Shown here piece after piece: positions 15,744 through 25,664 of a DNA stretch of 51,795 nt (its first letter is position 1; every line of letters begins with the position of its first letter). The stretch is taken from IMG/VR virus record IMGVR_UViG_3300034071_000552, positions 1-51,795 of that record; one strand, given 5' to 3'. The notes beneath the pieces are model-generated. The model did no database searches. It saw nothing but the letters and a program-made list of their open reading frames with translations, and had not been told where the DNA came from. A program made the translations under genes and the position numbers. Source of the DNA: a virus.

Positions 15744-16646
15744 ATGAAAGAGTTTTTATCAATCCCAATGTCGTATGCTGGCGGCACATATTGGACAACA
15801 GCAGCATTTACTCCTACAGCGGGCAATATCTATTATTACACACCTGATACTGGGACAACTTACTACGCTTGTATTTGTACAGCATATGGTGGAAATCAAA
15901 CAGCAGGAACTATTCCTACAGCAACAAGTGGCACATTTACATCTGGTGCAGGTAATGCCTTCTATGTAATGGGCATTGTTCCTAGATTATTAGCTGCTAC
16001 TACCGCTTGGTCGGCAACGGCATATAATTTAGGTGACTATGTAACTACAGCAAGCAAATTGTATGTATGTGGAGAAGCAGGTACAGCATCTGCTGCACCA
16101 ACAACTACAACAAAGGGTGTCCTTGATGGAACAGGAGCTAAGTTTTACTATGTAAGCGCTTCCATACTTACTACAAGCAATAATGCTATCCCATTGACAG
16201 GAACTGCATGGACAACTGCATTAGATTTGTATGTTGGAGATATTGTTTATTATGGCCAAGATGTTTATGCTGTTATAAATACAACAGCCGCTTCAACGGC
16301 TACAGCTGCAAAATTGCCTGTACCTTCACCTACAAGTCAATACTATAGATATTTATATACAATAGGTGGTCAGGGGCTAATTGGACTTGAAGATATTACA
16401 ACAGTAGAGATTCTGTCTCCAAGCATCCTTGTAATAAACACTTACAATAATACGGCTAGAATTACTAAGTTGTTTTTCCAATCAGGTGATGATAATTATG
16501 CACCACACTATGCGGTGATGCAAGCTATTAGTAATGCATTTAATTCAAGAAAAAATAATGGAATTTCTTCTACTAAATTATCTGCACTTCCACCAGCTAT
16601 TGGTAAAGCAAACCCTAACTGGGTAGCAACAGTAATTTATTCATAA
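15744..16646 (+). CDS. Virion surface protein with three binding-module-like repeats
   Basis: A 300-residue protein. Its C-terminal ~90 residues match the 98-residue protein just upstream (HYAVMQAIS). The first ~210 residues contain three related modules of the type Y.LGDYV...LYVCGEAGT...PTTTTKG...DGTGAKFYYV, resembling carbohydrate-binding repeats (aromatic W/Y and GD.V positions similar to CBM5/12-type modules). The arrangement suggests a capsid- or neck-anchored head fibre that touches surface sugars. Sugar binding is inference; no catalytic residues are visible. A terminator follows. Confidence 0.75.
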   Translation: MKEFLSIPMSYAGGTYWTTAAFTPTAGNIYYYTPDTGTTYYACICTAYGGNQTAGTIPTATSGTFTSGAGNAFYVMGIVPRLLAATTAWSATAYNLGDYVTTASKLYVCGEAGTASAAPTTTTKGVLDGTGAKFYYVSASILTTSNNAIPLTGTAWTTALDLYVGDIVYYGQDVYAVINTTAASTATAAKLPVPSPTSQYYRYLYTIGGQGLIGLEDITTVEILSPSILVINTYNNTARITKLFFQSGDDNYAPHYAVMQAISNAFNSRKNNGISSTKLSALPPAIGKANPNWVATVIYS

Positions 16647-16667
16647 CACTTAAATAATTACAACATT

Positions 16668-16697
16668 AAAGCCCCTATTTTTATAGGGGTTTTTTTA
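16668..16697 (+). terminator. Intrinsic terminator
   Basis: CCCCTAT (16672-16678), loop TTTT, ATAGGGG (16683-16689), extended by AAAG...TTTT pairing and followed by a run of seven T. This is a standard Rho-independent terminator after the surface protein gene, immediately followed by the promoter box at 16699. Confidence 0.88.
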
Positions 16698-16698
16698 T

Positions 16699-16706
16699 TA
16701 TCTTTG
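16699..16706 (+). promoter_or_regulatory. Bacteroidota-type -7 box, TATCTTTG
   Basis: TATCTTTG ends 6 nt before the ATG at 16713 and directly follows the terminator T-run. The pair would close the head transcript and restart transcription for the neck, tail and cargo genes. No TTG is seen at the expected -33 position. Confidence 0.55.
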
Positions 16707-16712
16707 CTGTCT

Positions 16713-17816
16713 ATGATTGATAAAGTTAGACAGTCCGTATTGTATATCCTAAATAAGGATAACAACGGGTATATTACTCCACAGGAGTTCAATCAATATG
16801 CAGGCATGGCACAATTGGATATTTTTAATAAATATTTTGTTGACTATGAAGAAGCAAAACAGCTATTAAAGAATGGTAAGGCAAGCGATAATTATGCTGA
16901 TACTGTTAGAAAAATAGAGTATAACATAAATGTTTTTTTAGAAAATATATTAATAAGCAAAGAATCAGATACAGCTACTGCGATTGCTGCAATAAATGCA
17001 GGCACAGTATCAAGTATAGCTTTAACAAATAGTGGTGGAGGGTATTCTTCAGCACCAAATGTATTTATTGGTAGTTCTGGCTCAGTGGCGTTTGCTGCAA
17101 ATACGAGTGTTGCAAAGGGCGCAATGTTATCTAGTGGAACGAATTTTTTCATCGTAATTACAGCAGGAACTACAGGAGCCAATATCACAAGTTTTGATAA
17201 GAATAATAACTTTACAAATGGTTCAGCCGTATTAAAATATGTAACGGTTTCAAATGGAGCTGGTTCAGGAGCGTTAGCAACTGCAAGTATTGATACAAAA
17301 GGAAATATTTCAAATATTATAATAACAAATGCTGGTTCTGGTTACACATCGGTTCCTACGGTTATTATTGCAGCAACAAGTGTAGGCAAAGGGTATGCAT
17401 TACCTTCTGACTGGTTTTTTATTGACAACATATTTATAGGCAATAACGAAATTCAAAAGGTTAGTACTAGAGAATTAGCTTTATTGTTAAAGTCTCCAAG
17501 TGTGTACCCATCGCTTGAGTTTCCAGTGTATAACCAGAAGGCATCTTTAGTGGAGGTTTATCCTAGTTCTATAGTATCCGACATAGAGTTAAACTACATT
17601 AGGTATCCAAAGTATCCAAACTGGACTTACACCTCTATTGCAAACGGAGAACCTATATACAACCCATCTATTTCAGGGTTCCAAGATTTTGAATTATACG
17701 ATGAAGAGTTTACTAAGTTGGTTACAATTATATTGCAATATGCAGGTGTACAGATAAGAGAGACACAGGTAGTGCAACTAGAGGCACAGCGTGAAGCAAT
17801 GTTAAACAAAAAATAA
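16713..17816 (+). CDS. Neck/ring-type connector protein with inserted adhesin-like module
   Basis: The 367-residue protein starts MIDKVRQSVLYILNKDNNG. The ATG at 16713 is chosen because the promoter ends 6 nt before it and because an upstream TTG start would overlap the box. Outer segments look like a connector or ring protein of Bacteroidota podoviruses: GYITPQEFNQYAGMAQLDIF (about residues 16-35) and, near 230, GYALPSDWFFIDNIFIG, then YPKYPNWTY. Residues about 100-225 are an insert with GGGYSSAPNVFIG and GSGYTSVPTVIIA units and a GTTGA...NGSAVLKYV module, as in 1720-2442. The insert probably projects from the neck. Ring function is inferred from order (head to tail). Confidence 0.78.
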   Translation: MIDKVRQSVLYILNKDNNGYITPQEFNQYAGMAQLDIFNKYFVDYEEAKQLLKNGKASDNYADTVRKIEYNINVFLENILISKESDTATAIAAINAGTVSSIALTNSGGGYSSAPNVFIGSSGSVAFAANTSVAKGAMLSSGTNFFIVITAGTTGANITSFDKNNNFTNGSAVLKYVTVSNGAGSGALATASIDTKGNISNIIITNAGSGYTSVPTVIIAATSVGKGYALPSDWFFIDNIFIGNNEIQKVSTRELALLLKSPSVYPSLEFPVYNQKASLVEVYPSSIVSDIELNYIRYPKYPNWTYTSIANGEPIYNPSISGFQDFELYDEEFTKLVTIILQYAGVQIRETQVVQLEAQREAMLNKK

Positions 17817-17822
17817 TAAAAA

Positions 17823-18692
17823 ATGCAAGATTCAGTATATTATGGAGATAGTTCAAATTTTGGGAGCTATCAATACCTACCACTAACCGAAATAGTTTCT
17901 AATTTCCTGTTGCAAAGTACAGGAGATAACTTCATCATTAACAATACGAGCAGATTTAGCGTAGTATTTTGTGCAAAAAGAGGGATACAAGAGTTGCACT
18001 ACGATGCAGCAAAAGAAACATTGTCATTTGAGGGAGAGGTATCTTCTTCATTGAAAATGGTTATGCCATCTGATTTTGTAAATTACATAAAGGTTTATAG
18101 AGAAGTAAATGGTAATCTAATCCAGCTTGAAGAGTCTAATTCAGTGATAAGCGCTAGAGCAATGCTGAGGGACTCTAAGGGTGATACAATTTACGACTCA
18201 AACGGTAACGCTGTTTTAGTAGATAGCGACTTAGACTTAGCTAGGATTAATGGTGACGCTCAACAGATGTCTCCAGAAGGGTATTTAGGGTGGTTCATTA
18301 ATAATGAGTGGTATTACCCATACAACTATCCTTTGCTTGGCATTGACATGGCTAAGATTGACTTTAACCCTACGTTTAGATTAGACAAAAAAGCTGGAGT
18401 AATTAACTTCTCTAGTGGCATGTCTGGAGAAAAAGTAGTTATAGAATACTTTAGCGATGGGATGAAGGCAGACGATGCTGACATAATGATTCATAAAATG
18501 GCAGAGGAATATCTGTACATGTATATAAAGTGGGCATTGTTAAATGGAAAGAGCGGTATTCCTGAGTATGTTGTGAATAGAGCTAGGAGAGATAAGATGG
18601 CCGCATTAAGAAACACTAAAATAAGATTAGGTAACAATAGCCCTAGTAAGTTGAAAAAAGCTTTAAGAGGTGCTTTAAATTGGATAAAGTAG
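17823..18692 (+). CDS. Tail connector/ring protein
   Basis: A 289-residue protein of a type regularly found before the muzzle/stabilisation protein in crAss-like and related phages. Seen: FIINNTSRFSVVFCAKRGIQEL (17-20 residue core near residue 39), KMVMPSDFVNYIKVYREV (near 80), a GYLGWFINNEWYYPYNYP aromatic segment, and the C-terminal VVNRARRDKMAALRNTKIRL. These resemble the second neck/ring protein in the series. Its start is 6 nt after the previous stop. No enzymatic motif. Confidence 0.8.
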   Translation: MQDSVYYGDSSNFGSYQYLPLTEIVSNFLLQSTGDNFIINNTSRFSVVFCAKRGIQELHYDAAKETLSFEGEVSSSLKMVMPSDFVNYIKVYREVNGNLIQLEESNSVISARAMLRDSKGDTIYDSNGNAVLVDSDLDLARINGDAQQMSPEGYLGWFINNEWYYPYNYPLLGIDMAKIDFNPTFRLDKKAGVINFSSGMSGEKVVIEYFSDGMKADDADIMIHKMAEEYLYMYIKWALLNGKSGIPEYVVNRARRDKMAALRNTKIRLGNNSPSKLKKALRGALNWIK

Positions 18693-18693
18693 T

Positions 18694-21600
18694 ATGAATA
18701 CAGTAAATACATTTACAGGAGCAAGAATGAACAAGGATATTGACGCTAGGTTAATTCCTTCAACAGAGTATATAGATGCACTGAATGTAGATGTTATAAA
18801 TTCTACTGATGGTAATAAGAATGGAGTTTTACGAAATTCAAAAGGTAACAGAAGGCTAGAAACGCCAACTGGCACAACGATAGATGTAAAAACAGTGGCA
18901 GGTGCAGCATTGACAAACCCTGTAGTAATAGGAGTTTGTAAGTATGAGCCGAATAATGCTATTTATTGGCTCATAGCCTCCGATACAGAGGATATAATTG
19001 TTGAGTACATAGACAGACCAGATACAGTAAGCGCTGTAACAGCTGGCCTTTATGGCGTTGTTGGAGATATGACTGTGATACTTCGTGCCGCCAAGGCTTC
19101 CCCTACGACAGCTAGCTTATTGGGGTTTAATAAGAACTACTTAATATCAGGTATAAACTACTTTAATGGGTTCCTATTATGGACAGATAATCTATCTGCA
19201 CCAAAAATGGTAAACATTGCAGATGCTAAAAACTGGACTGCAACAAACTTTGCTTGGAACATAGATGACATTATTGTTATTGTCAAGCCTCCTGTAAGTG
19301 CGCCTTCATTGTTTTTAAAGAATGATACAAATATAAAAACTAATACAAAGAATAAGTTCTTATATTTTTCTTATAGATACAAGTATGCAAATAGCCGATG
19401 GAGTTCTATGGCACCATTTAGCAAGGTTGGGTTCTTCCCATCTGCATTTGCTTACGACCAAAATGCAGAAGCTAATGTTGGGATGCAGAATATATACAAC
19501 TCTGTTGATATAACTGTAAATACTGGTAGTAGACAAGTAACAGATATACAGATATTGTTTAGAGATACGTCATCAAACAATGTTTATATAATTGAGACGA
19601 TAAATAAAGCTCACCCAATATTACAAACAAGCACAATACCAAATGACTCTACGTTTACATATAAGTCTTTTGATAATAATAAAATATACACTGCACTACC
19701 AAGCAGACAACTTACTAGATTGTTTGATAATGTTCCTATAAAAGCATTAGCACAAGACATTATAGGCGGCAGATTAATTTATGGTAACTATACTCAATTC
19801 TATGATTTAAAAACAGATTTTAATAGTTTAGTATTGCCTAACTATACTGTATCTATAAACTCTACCACTATAGCAACTACTGCTCCGCCTGAACCAAGCT
19901 TAAAGACAGGTAGAGATTACGAAATAGGACTAATGTATTTAGATGACTATGGCCGTATGAGTACTGTCTTAACATCGCCAAAGAATACAATCCATTTGCC
20001 ATATAGTAAGGCTGGGAATAAAAACTCATTAATTCTTGATATAGCACATTTCCCTCCGAAATGGGCTACTAAATATAGGGTTGCAATTAAGCAGTCCAAA
20101 GATTCATACTATAATATATACCCAAGAGTGGCATATTTAGACGGAACTGGTACTTGGTTTAAGATAAGCAATAGCGATGTAAATAAAGTAGCAGTAGGAG
20201 ATTATGTTATTATAAAAACATTGTATACTGGAGTAAGCGGAGATAGCAAGGAATATAAAGTGCTAGAAATATCTGCAAAAAACTTTGGAGAAATAGTAGC
20301 AAATTCCAGTCTTGCAGGTACATACTTAAAGTTAAACTATACACAAGCGATAACAAATACTGGTGAATATAGCTTTAGTACTCCAACACCTATCTATAAC
20401 ACAATGAACCCGTCTGCTATATCTGGGAATAATGCAGTTGGCTCTTCGTGGTTAGTTGCATCTACTAAAACAAATATAGATTCATCTCCATGTGTGTTCT
20501 ATAAAGCTAATGGCACTTCTTTTAAGGGGTCGCTGTTGAGTGGGGCTACATTCACTCCTGTTAATTCAAACCCATCAAGTAGGGATATAAGGTATATAGT
20601 TGAATATGCTGGAATATTTTCAGGAAACCACTGTGTAAATATTAGACAGTTCCCAAGTCAGACGAATATAAATTCAGTTCCAGTAGCATTTAGAAATGTT
20701 TCATCGGGGACTGTTACTTCTATCCCATTGACTTCATCATTCCAGTCAGGAATAATAGGATACCTGTATATTGACCAAACATTTACAGTACAAACTGGTG
20801 ATTCTTGGAGGGTTAATGTGTATTCAAAATTCTTAGGGCAAACTATAGGTGGAAATGGCATTAATAGGCTTGGAGTTGTAATTAATACAGATACTGTTAA
20901 ACAAGAAATATCAGGAGGAACTTTAATAGAATTTAAACGTATGTATGATGGGACTATTGGCAGTGGAACAACCGCTCAAACGCCTCCACAATCTTTTATA
21001 GCTACTAAAACGTATGTAGATATTCAAGAGTGGTTTTGGGAAGATGGCGCATATTTAACATTTAATCATTTATACCTAAATAATACATCATTAGGATATA
21101 AAAATGTATTTTTTAGGAATGCATTACCAAATACAAGTACTATTACTACTCCAATAAATGGTAACAGAATATCTGCTGCTACAAGTGGAACTACAAATGC
21201 AAATGTATTTATGATAATAAGCAGTGGTGGGGCTGGTGTATTTTCTGGAAGCAATAATAGCACTGGGAATGGCTCTATGAGCGTTGATGTTAAAATAACC
21301 TACCAAAAAAATGTGTTATGCTTAGAAACCACGCCTAAAGATACTGACAGCAAAATATTCCATGAGTGCAGTGAAGATTTCCAAATCTATCAGAATGGGA
21401 ATAACAGATGCCACACAGGGGATATTCAGAATCAAACAGCAATACAACGTGCTAGATTGACTTTACCATTGACATTTAATTGTTTTGCATTTGACAATGG
21501 TGTTGAGTCAAATAGAATTAGAGATGACTTTAACGCTCCAACTATGGAGTGGTCTCCTAGGGTTAATGGCGTATCTGAAGATTATGGCCAACAAGTGCAA

Positions 21601-22233
21601 TCTGAAAGTTTAACTTACAGCGGTGTGTATAGAGCTGATAGTAATGTAAATAACTTAAATGAGTTTAATTTATCTATTGGCAACTTTAAAAACCTAGAGA
21701 AATCATTCGGTTCCATCCAGAAAATTAAATCAAGAGATAATGATTTGATTGTAATACACGAAGACAAAATAACAAAGGTATTATTTGGTAAAAACTTACT
21801 AAGCGACTCAACGGGTGGTGGCACTGTGTCTTCCGTTCCAGAGGTTTTAGGGACACAGATATCATACGAAGGCAACTACGGGATAAGCAAAGACCCAATG
21901 ACGTTTAGTGAGTATGCTGGTGACATGTGGTTTAGTGACGTTCAGAGAGGTGTGTTACTAAGACTAAACAATCAAGGCTTATTCCCAATAAGTAAAAATG
22001 GTATGCAATCATTTTTCAATACTAGGTTTGCTGCTGATTACTCTACTAAGAAAATTGGCGGATTTGACCCAGTAAACAAAAGGTATATGTACACCGATAC
22101 ATCTATAAAAATAACTAAGCAACCAAACACTATAATTATTAATTCACCTGTAGTTGACGCTATGGGAAGTTCATTGCCTAACTTTTTGAATAATCCAGTG
22201 CTGTCATCTTCAAATAACAATCCAACCCCGTAA
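18694..22233 (+). CDS. Tail stabilisation (muzzle-type) protein
   Basis: An 1179-residue, beta-rich protein beginning NTFTGARMNKDIDARLIP, then ALNVDVINSTDGN, a start typical of the long 'phage stabilisation' proteins of Bacteroidota podoviruses (distantly like P22 gp10), which build the tail tube or muzzle. The later segments SKDPMTFSEYAGDMWFSD and NTRFAADYSTKKIGGFDP are the usual propeller-like repeats. In relatives the chain normally continues with a module containing an FY.FKNG...FYG pattern; here that module is missing and a separate gene (26828-27610) has it. The last residues are a Pro/Asn-rich tail. It overlaps the fibre gene by 1 nt (TAATG). Confidence 0.85.
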   Translation: MNTVNTFTGARMNKDIDARLIPSTEYIDALNVDVINSTDGNKNGVLRNSKGNRRLETPTGTTIDVKTVAGAALTNPVVIGVCKYEPNNAIYWLIASDTEDIIVEYIDRPDTVSAVTAGLYGVVGDMTVILRAAKASPTTASLLGFNKNYLISGINYFNGFLLWTDNLSAPKMVNIADAKNWTATNFAWNIDDIIVIVKPPVSAPSLFLKNDTNIKTNTKNKFLYFSYRYKYANSRWSSMAPFSKVGFFPSAFAYDQNAEANVGMQNIYNSVDITVNTGSRQVTDIQILFRDTSSNNVYIIETINKAHPILQTSTIPNDSTFTYKSFDNNKIYTALPSRQLTRLFDNVPIKALAQDIIGGRLIYGNYTQFYDLKTDFNSLVLPNYTVSINSTTIATTAPPEPSLKTGRDYEIGLMYLDDYGRMSTVLTSPKNTIHLPYSKAGNKNSLILDIAHFPPKWATKYRVAIKQSKDSYYNIYPRVAYLDGTGTWFKISNSDVNKVAVGDYVIIKTLYTGVSGDSKEYKVLEISAKNFGEIVANSSLAGTYLKLNYTQAITNTGEYSFSTPTPIYNTMNPSAISGNNAVGSSWLVASTKTNIDSSPCVFYKANGTSFKGSLLSGATFTPVNSNPSSRDIRYIVEYAGIFSGNHCVNIRQFPSQTNINSVPVAFRNVSSGTVTSIPLTSSFQSGIIGYLYIDQTFTVQTGDSWRVNVYSKFLGQTIGGNGINRLGVVINTDTVKQEISGGTLIEFKRMYDGTIGSGTTAQTPPQSFIATKTYVDIQEWFWEDGAYLTFNHLYLNNTSLGYKNVFFRNALPNTSTITTPINGNRISAATSGTTNANVFMIISSGGAGVFSGSNNSTGNGSMSVDVKITYQKNVLCLETTPKDTDSKIFHECSEDFQIYQNGNNRCHTGDIQNQTAIQRARLTLPLTFNCFAFDNGVESNRIRDDFNAPTMEWSPRVNGVSEDYGQQVQSESLTYSGVYRADSNVNNLNEFNLSIGNFKNLEKSFGSIQKIKSRDNDLIVIHEDKITKVLFGKNLLSDSTGGGTVSSVPEVLGTQISYEGNYGISKDPMTFSEYAGDMWFSDVQRGVLLRLNNQGLFPISKNGMQSFFNTRFAADYSTKKIGGFDPVNKRYMYTDTSIKITKQPNTIIINSPVVDAMGSSLPNFLNNPVLSSSNNNPTP

Positions 22234-25200
22234 TGAGTAAGATAATATTAGATACTGATGTATCGTGGAGAATAGAAACTAATGTTGGATGGGTAACAGG
22301 GCTGCCAAAGGTAGGCACTGGGTATTTTGAATACACTCCAATTTTTACCGAGAATGCGGGTGCTCTTAGGAGTGGCAATATAACTATAACATACTATACT
22401 CCAACGCCAACAATTGAGGTTATCCCAGTTACACAAACTGGGGTAGGTGGATATCGTAATGCTAAAATATTTGTAGTAGGGCTAGAAGAAGACAGCGAAC
22501 TTCCTGTAAGAATAAAAACAACTGTTGGTGAGTATCAAAATATATTCTCCCCAAATTGTAATACAGAATTAGATATCAGTGGGTTCATGGGCAGCCAGAC
22601 AATCCCATCAGATAATGAAAACCTTACAATAACACTATATTATATGGGGGATAATGGATATAAACCATTCCTCCATCAATTAAATTCAGTATTATTTGTA
22701 GAAACAAATGTGCTATGCAATGACTATATAGATGCTATTGCTGAAGGTGCAACTGCTGTAACATTAACGGATAATGGTATAGATGGATATTCTGGAAATG
22801 CGCAATTTAACGCAGGTAATGATTACGCATACTTTGTTTTAGACTACAGAAATATAATAGCTAATTCAACTTTAAATATAGACAATTTAAGCGCATCACT
22901 TGTTACTAACTTTAGACTAGGGCAAAACAATAGCGGAGCTGTAGTATTCAGCAGCATAGCAATAACCTCATTTACGACTGAGTCTATTAAGGAAGTAAAC
23001 TATGATGGGCAACAGGTATTTAAAGAAGAGAGTGATTTAAACAATACAATCATACTTACTAACATAAATACAGAAAATCCTTATTCTACCTTATCAATAT
23101 CTCCGCCAACTGGGACTTCTTTTTATGAGTGGACTCCTAGGATAGTATTAAATACATATCCATGCAGTACAACCACAATTAGTAATACTAAAAGAGATTA
23201 CTACTACGATTGTTTACCTGATACGCCAGTAAATAGTTATCGTCATACAAATTATTATTCAGCAACTCCAGATGTAGGTACTCAATTATTAAACAGTACT
23301 ACATACAAGCCAGTAACATTTATAGCAGGATGGTATAGAAACTCAACTTACGCATTCAACTTAAACTCAGCAGGGGTAGTTATAGAAAGAAGACTATTAG
23401 CTTGTTCAGAAGCTGGAATCCCTGTATTAACAGCAGAAACTTTTAATATAGAAAATGGAAGTGATGTTGAGTTTAAGATAGTAGCAACGAATAATCCATA
23501 TAAATATAGGATAACAAGCGTGTACACGGATGTGTCTGTATTAGGCGGAACGACAGGTGGAAGTTGGAACTATACAGATACAGAGGGGGCTACTAGTATA
23601 GTTAATGTGGGGATAGGAGAGACCGTTATCGTTGCGGGTAACTACAGTACGTTTACTCGAACTAGAGGAAGCGACTCAACGATAGTAAATGGAGGCCAAG
23701 CAGCATTAGATGGGATATTTGTGACGGATGATGGTGTAATAAAAATAGGCTCAGATGTAGGAGGGACATTTAGCGCTGTTGTGGTCGCAACAAACTGCGT
23801 AGGGAATAGTGCTAACAGGACATTTACGTTTATTGTTAGTGCTCCACCAGTAGTGCCACCTACTGATGTGTGTTGTACTTCAGGTATTCCAATAGGTGGG
23901 ACAGCAGGGCAAATACTTTCTAAGATAGATGCCACTGATTACAATACACAATGGATTGATGAAGCACCAGCAGCGTCTTTCACATCGACAGTTAAGCATC
24001 AGGTGAAACTAGGTTTAGCTATTGCTAAAGGGCAAGCGGTGTATGTAACAAGTGCCGATGGGACTAATATGGTTGTTGGTAAAGCTAGTAATACTAGCGA
24101 AGCTACTAGCAGTAAAACAATGGGATTGCTTGAAACAGGTGGAAGTACAAATGCACAAGTAAACGTAATTACAGAAGGTTTACTTACTGGGCTAAATACA
24201 TCTGCTGCAACTATTGGCGACCCTGTATGGCTAGGGGTTGGTGGTGCATTAATTTATGGACTTGTAAATAAGCCATACGCACCAGCACATCTAGTTTTTA
24301 TAGGAATAGTAACTCGTGTAAATTCTAGCAATGGTGAGATATTTGTAAAACCACAGAACGGATTTGAACTAAAAGAGATACATGACATTGATTTGATTAC
24401 TACAACTCCTATAAATGGTCATCTATTAGGTTTTGATGGGACTTTATGGGTGAATAAAACTATTGCAGGTTGGTTAGGATTTACACCACAACAACAATTA
24501 ACACTTACAACAACTGGAACAAGCGGTGCGGCTACATTAGTTGGTGCAACATTGAACATCCCACAATATAGTGGCGGTGGCACTTGGGGTAGCATTACAG
24601 GTACGCTTTCTAGCCAAACAGATTTGCAAACAGCATTAAACGCCAAGCAAAATACTATCACAAATAGTGATAGCATTACGCAGGGCACTACTAATTTGTT
24701 TTTAACAAGTGCAGAAAGAACTAAGTTAACCAATACTAGTGGCACTAATACAGGTGATAATGCGGTGAATAGCCTATATAGCGGACTAGCTGCAAGTAAA
24801 GAAGATACGGCTAACAAGCAAACAGATTTAACTGCAAGTGCAACTAAGTTTCCAACTGTAAACGCAGTAAACACAGGATTGGCTACCAAAGAACCTACAA
24901 TTACAGCAGGCACAACATCTCAATACTATAGGGGTGATAAGACATTCCAAACACTTGATAAGACAGCCGTTGGACTTGCAAACGTAGATAATACATCTGA
25001 TGCTAATAAGCCAGTAAGCACAGCTCAGGCAACAGCAATTGGACTAAAATATGATGCAACTAATCCAAGTGGTTATATTTCTAACATAAATGCATTAATT
25101 TCGCAGGGTACAAATATAACAATAACAGGAAGTGGAGATATTGCATCTCCTTACGTTATAAACGCAAGTGGTGGCGCAGGTGGCGGTGAACCAGCAATAC

Positions 25201-25241
25201 GAAAAGCACAACCAAGAATAACAAGAGAAACTTATTATTAA
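22233..25241 (+). CDS. BACON-domain tail fibre
   Basis: A 1002-residue protein. Residues about 5-70 are a BACON-type domain (W.I.TNVGWV, then GTGYFEYTPIF, then GNITITYY, then IPVTQTG), a domain found in Bacteroidota surface proteins and crAss-like phages. Next comes a long beta-rich region, then near residue 557 GGTAGQILSKID...TQWID, then a conserved fibre module (GQAVYVTSADG), and near 913 VGLANVDNTSDANKPVST, the repeat of many fibres. The C-terminus is Gly-rich and basic. There is no S74 chaperone domain. It is coupled to the stabilisation protein and probably carries receptor binding; mucin or glycan binding is inferred. Confidence 0.88.
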   Translation: MSKIILDTDVSWRIETNVGWVTGLPKVGTGYFEYTPIFTENAGALRSGNITITYYTPTPTIEVIPVTQTGVGGYRNAKIFVVGLEEDSELPVRIKTTVGEYQNIFSPNCNTELDISGFMGSQTIPSDNENLTITLYYMGDNGYKPFLHQLNSVLFVETNVLCNDYIDAIAEGATAVTLTDNGIDGYSGNAQFNAGNDYAYFVLDYRNIIANSTLNIDNLSASLVTNFRLGQNNSGAVVFSSIAITSFTTESIKEVNYDGQQVFKEESDLNNTIILTNINTENPYSTLSISPPTGTSFYEWTPRIVLNTYPCSTTTISNTKRDYYYDCLPDTPVNSYRHTNYYSATPDVGTQLLNSTTYKPVTFIAGWYRNSTYAFNLNSAGVVIERRLLACSEAGIPVLTAETFNIENGSDVEFKIVATNNPYKYRITSVYTDVSVLGGTTGGSWNYTDTEGATSIVNVGIGETVIVAGNYSTFTRTRGSDSTIVNGGQAALDGIFVTDDGVIKIGSDVGGTFSAVVVATNCVGNSANRTFTFIVSAPPVVPPTDVCCTSGIPIGGTAGQILSKIDATDYNTQWIDEAPAASFTSTVKHQVKLGLAIAKGQAVYVTSADGTNMVVGKASNTSEATSSKTMGLLETGGSTNAQVNVITEGLLTGLNTSAATIGDPVWLGVGGALIYGLVNKPYAPAHLVFIGIVTRVNSSNGEIFVKPQNGFELKEIHDIDLITTTPINGHLLGFDGTLWVNKTIAGWLGFTPQQQLTLTTTGTSGAATLVGATLNIPQYSGGGTWGSITGTLSSQTDLQTALNAKQNTITNSDSITQGTTNLFLTSAERTKLTNTSGTNTGDNAVNSLYSGLAASKEDTANKQTDLTASATKFPTVNAVNTGLATKEPTITAGTTSQYYRGDKTFQTLDKTAVGLANVDNTSDANKPVSTAQATAIGLKYDATNPSGYISNINALISQGTNITITGSGDIASPYVINASGGAGGGEPAIRKAQPRITRETYY

Positions 25242-25253
25242 AAAAATTAAACA

Positions 25254-25664
25254 ATGGCAGCAGGAATAGACCCAATATATGTAGCAATCCCCAAGATAGG
25301 GTTTGGAACAAACTTAACCACAGCTAATACAGCAACAGATGGAACTGGAACAGTATCTACTTTAATGACCGCAGGTACTAATGGTGCATTTGTTGAAAAA
25401 GTATTAGTAAGACATTTAGGAACTAATGTGCAGACTGTACTGCGTATATTTATAAATAATGGTAGTACTAATGGAACTGCTGCAAATAACAGATTAATTA
25501 GAGAGGTTACAGTGCCATTAAATAATATAAGTCAAACATCTGCAAGTTTAGCAACAGATGTCCCTATTAATATTCCATTACAAGCAGGATATACTTTAAT
25601 AGCAACAGTAGGAACAACCATAGCAGCAGGATTAGCATTAACCACAATATACGGAGATTACTAA
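25254..25664 (+). CDS. Small fibre-associated protein
   Basis: A 136-residue beta-rich protein (MAAGIDPIYVAIPKIG...). The pattern TLMTAGTNGAFVEKVLVRHLG, RIFINNG, LIREVTVPL and AGYTLIATVG up to the GDY end is common in small phage tail-fibre accessory proteins. It follows the fibre after 12 nt and its stop overlaps the next start. I infer a tip or adaptor protein; an assembly chaperone is less likely given the beta-rich sequence. Confidence 0.75.
   Translation: MAAGIDPIYVAIPKIGFGTNLTTANTATDGTGTVSTLMTAGTNGAFVEKVLVRHLGTNVQTVLRIFINNGSTNGTAANNRLIREVTVPLNNISQTSASLATDVPINIPLQAGYTLIATVGTTIAAGLALTTIYGDY

Noticed and set aside
24419-24913. 164-codon open frame on the minus strand inside the fibre gene
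   Set aside because: It is antisense to a repeat-rich fibre and has a Val/Ala/Pro/Leu composition typical of a shadow frame; no promoter or start context.
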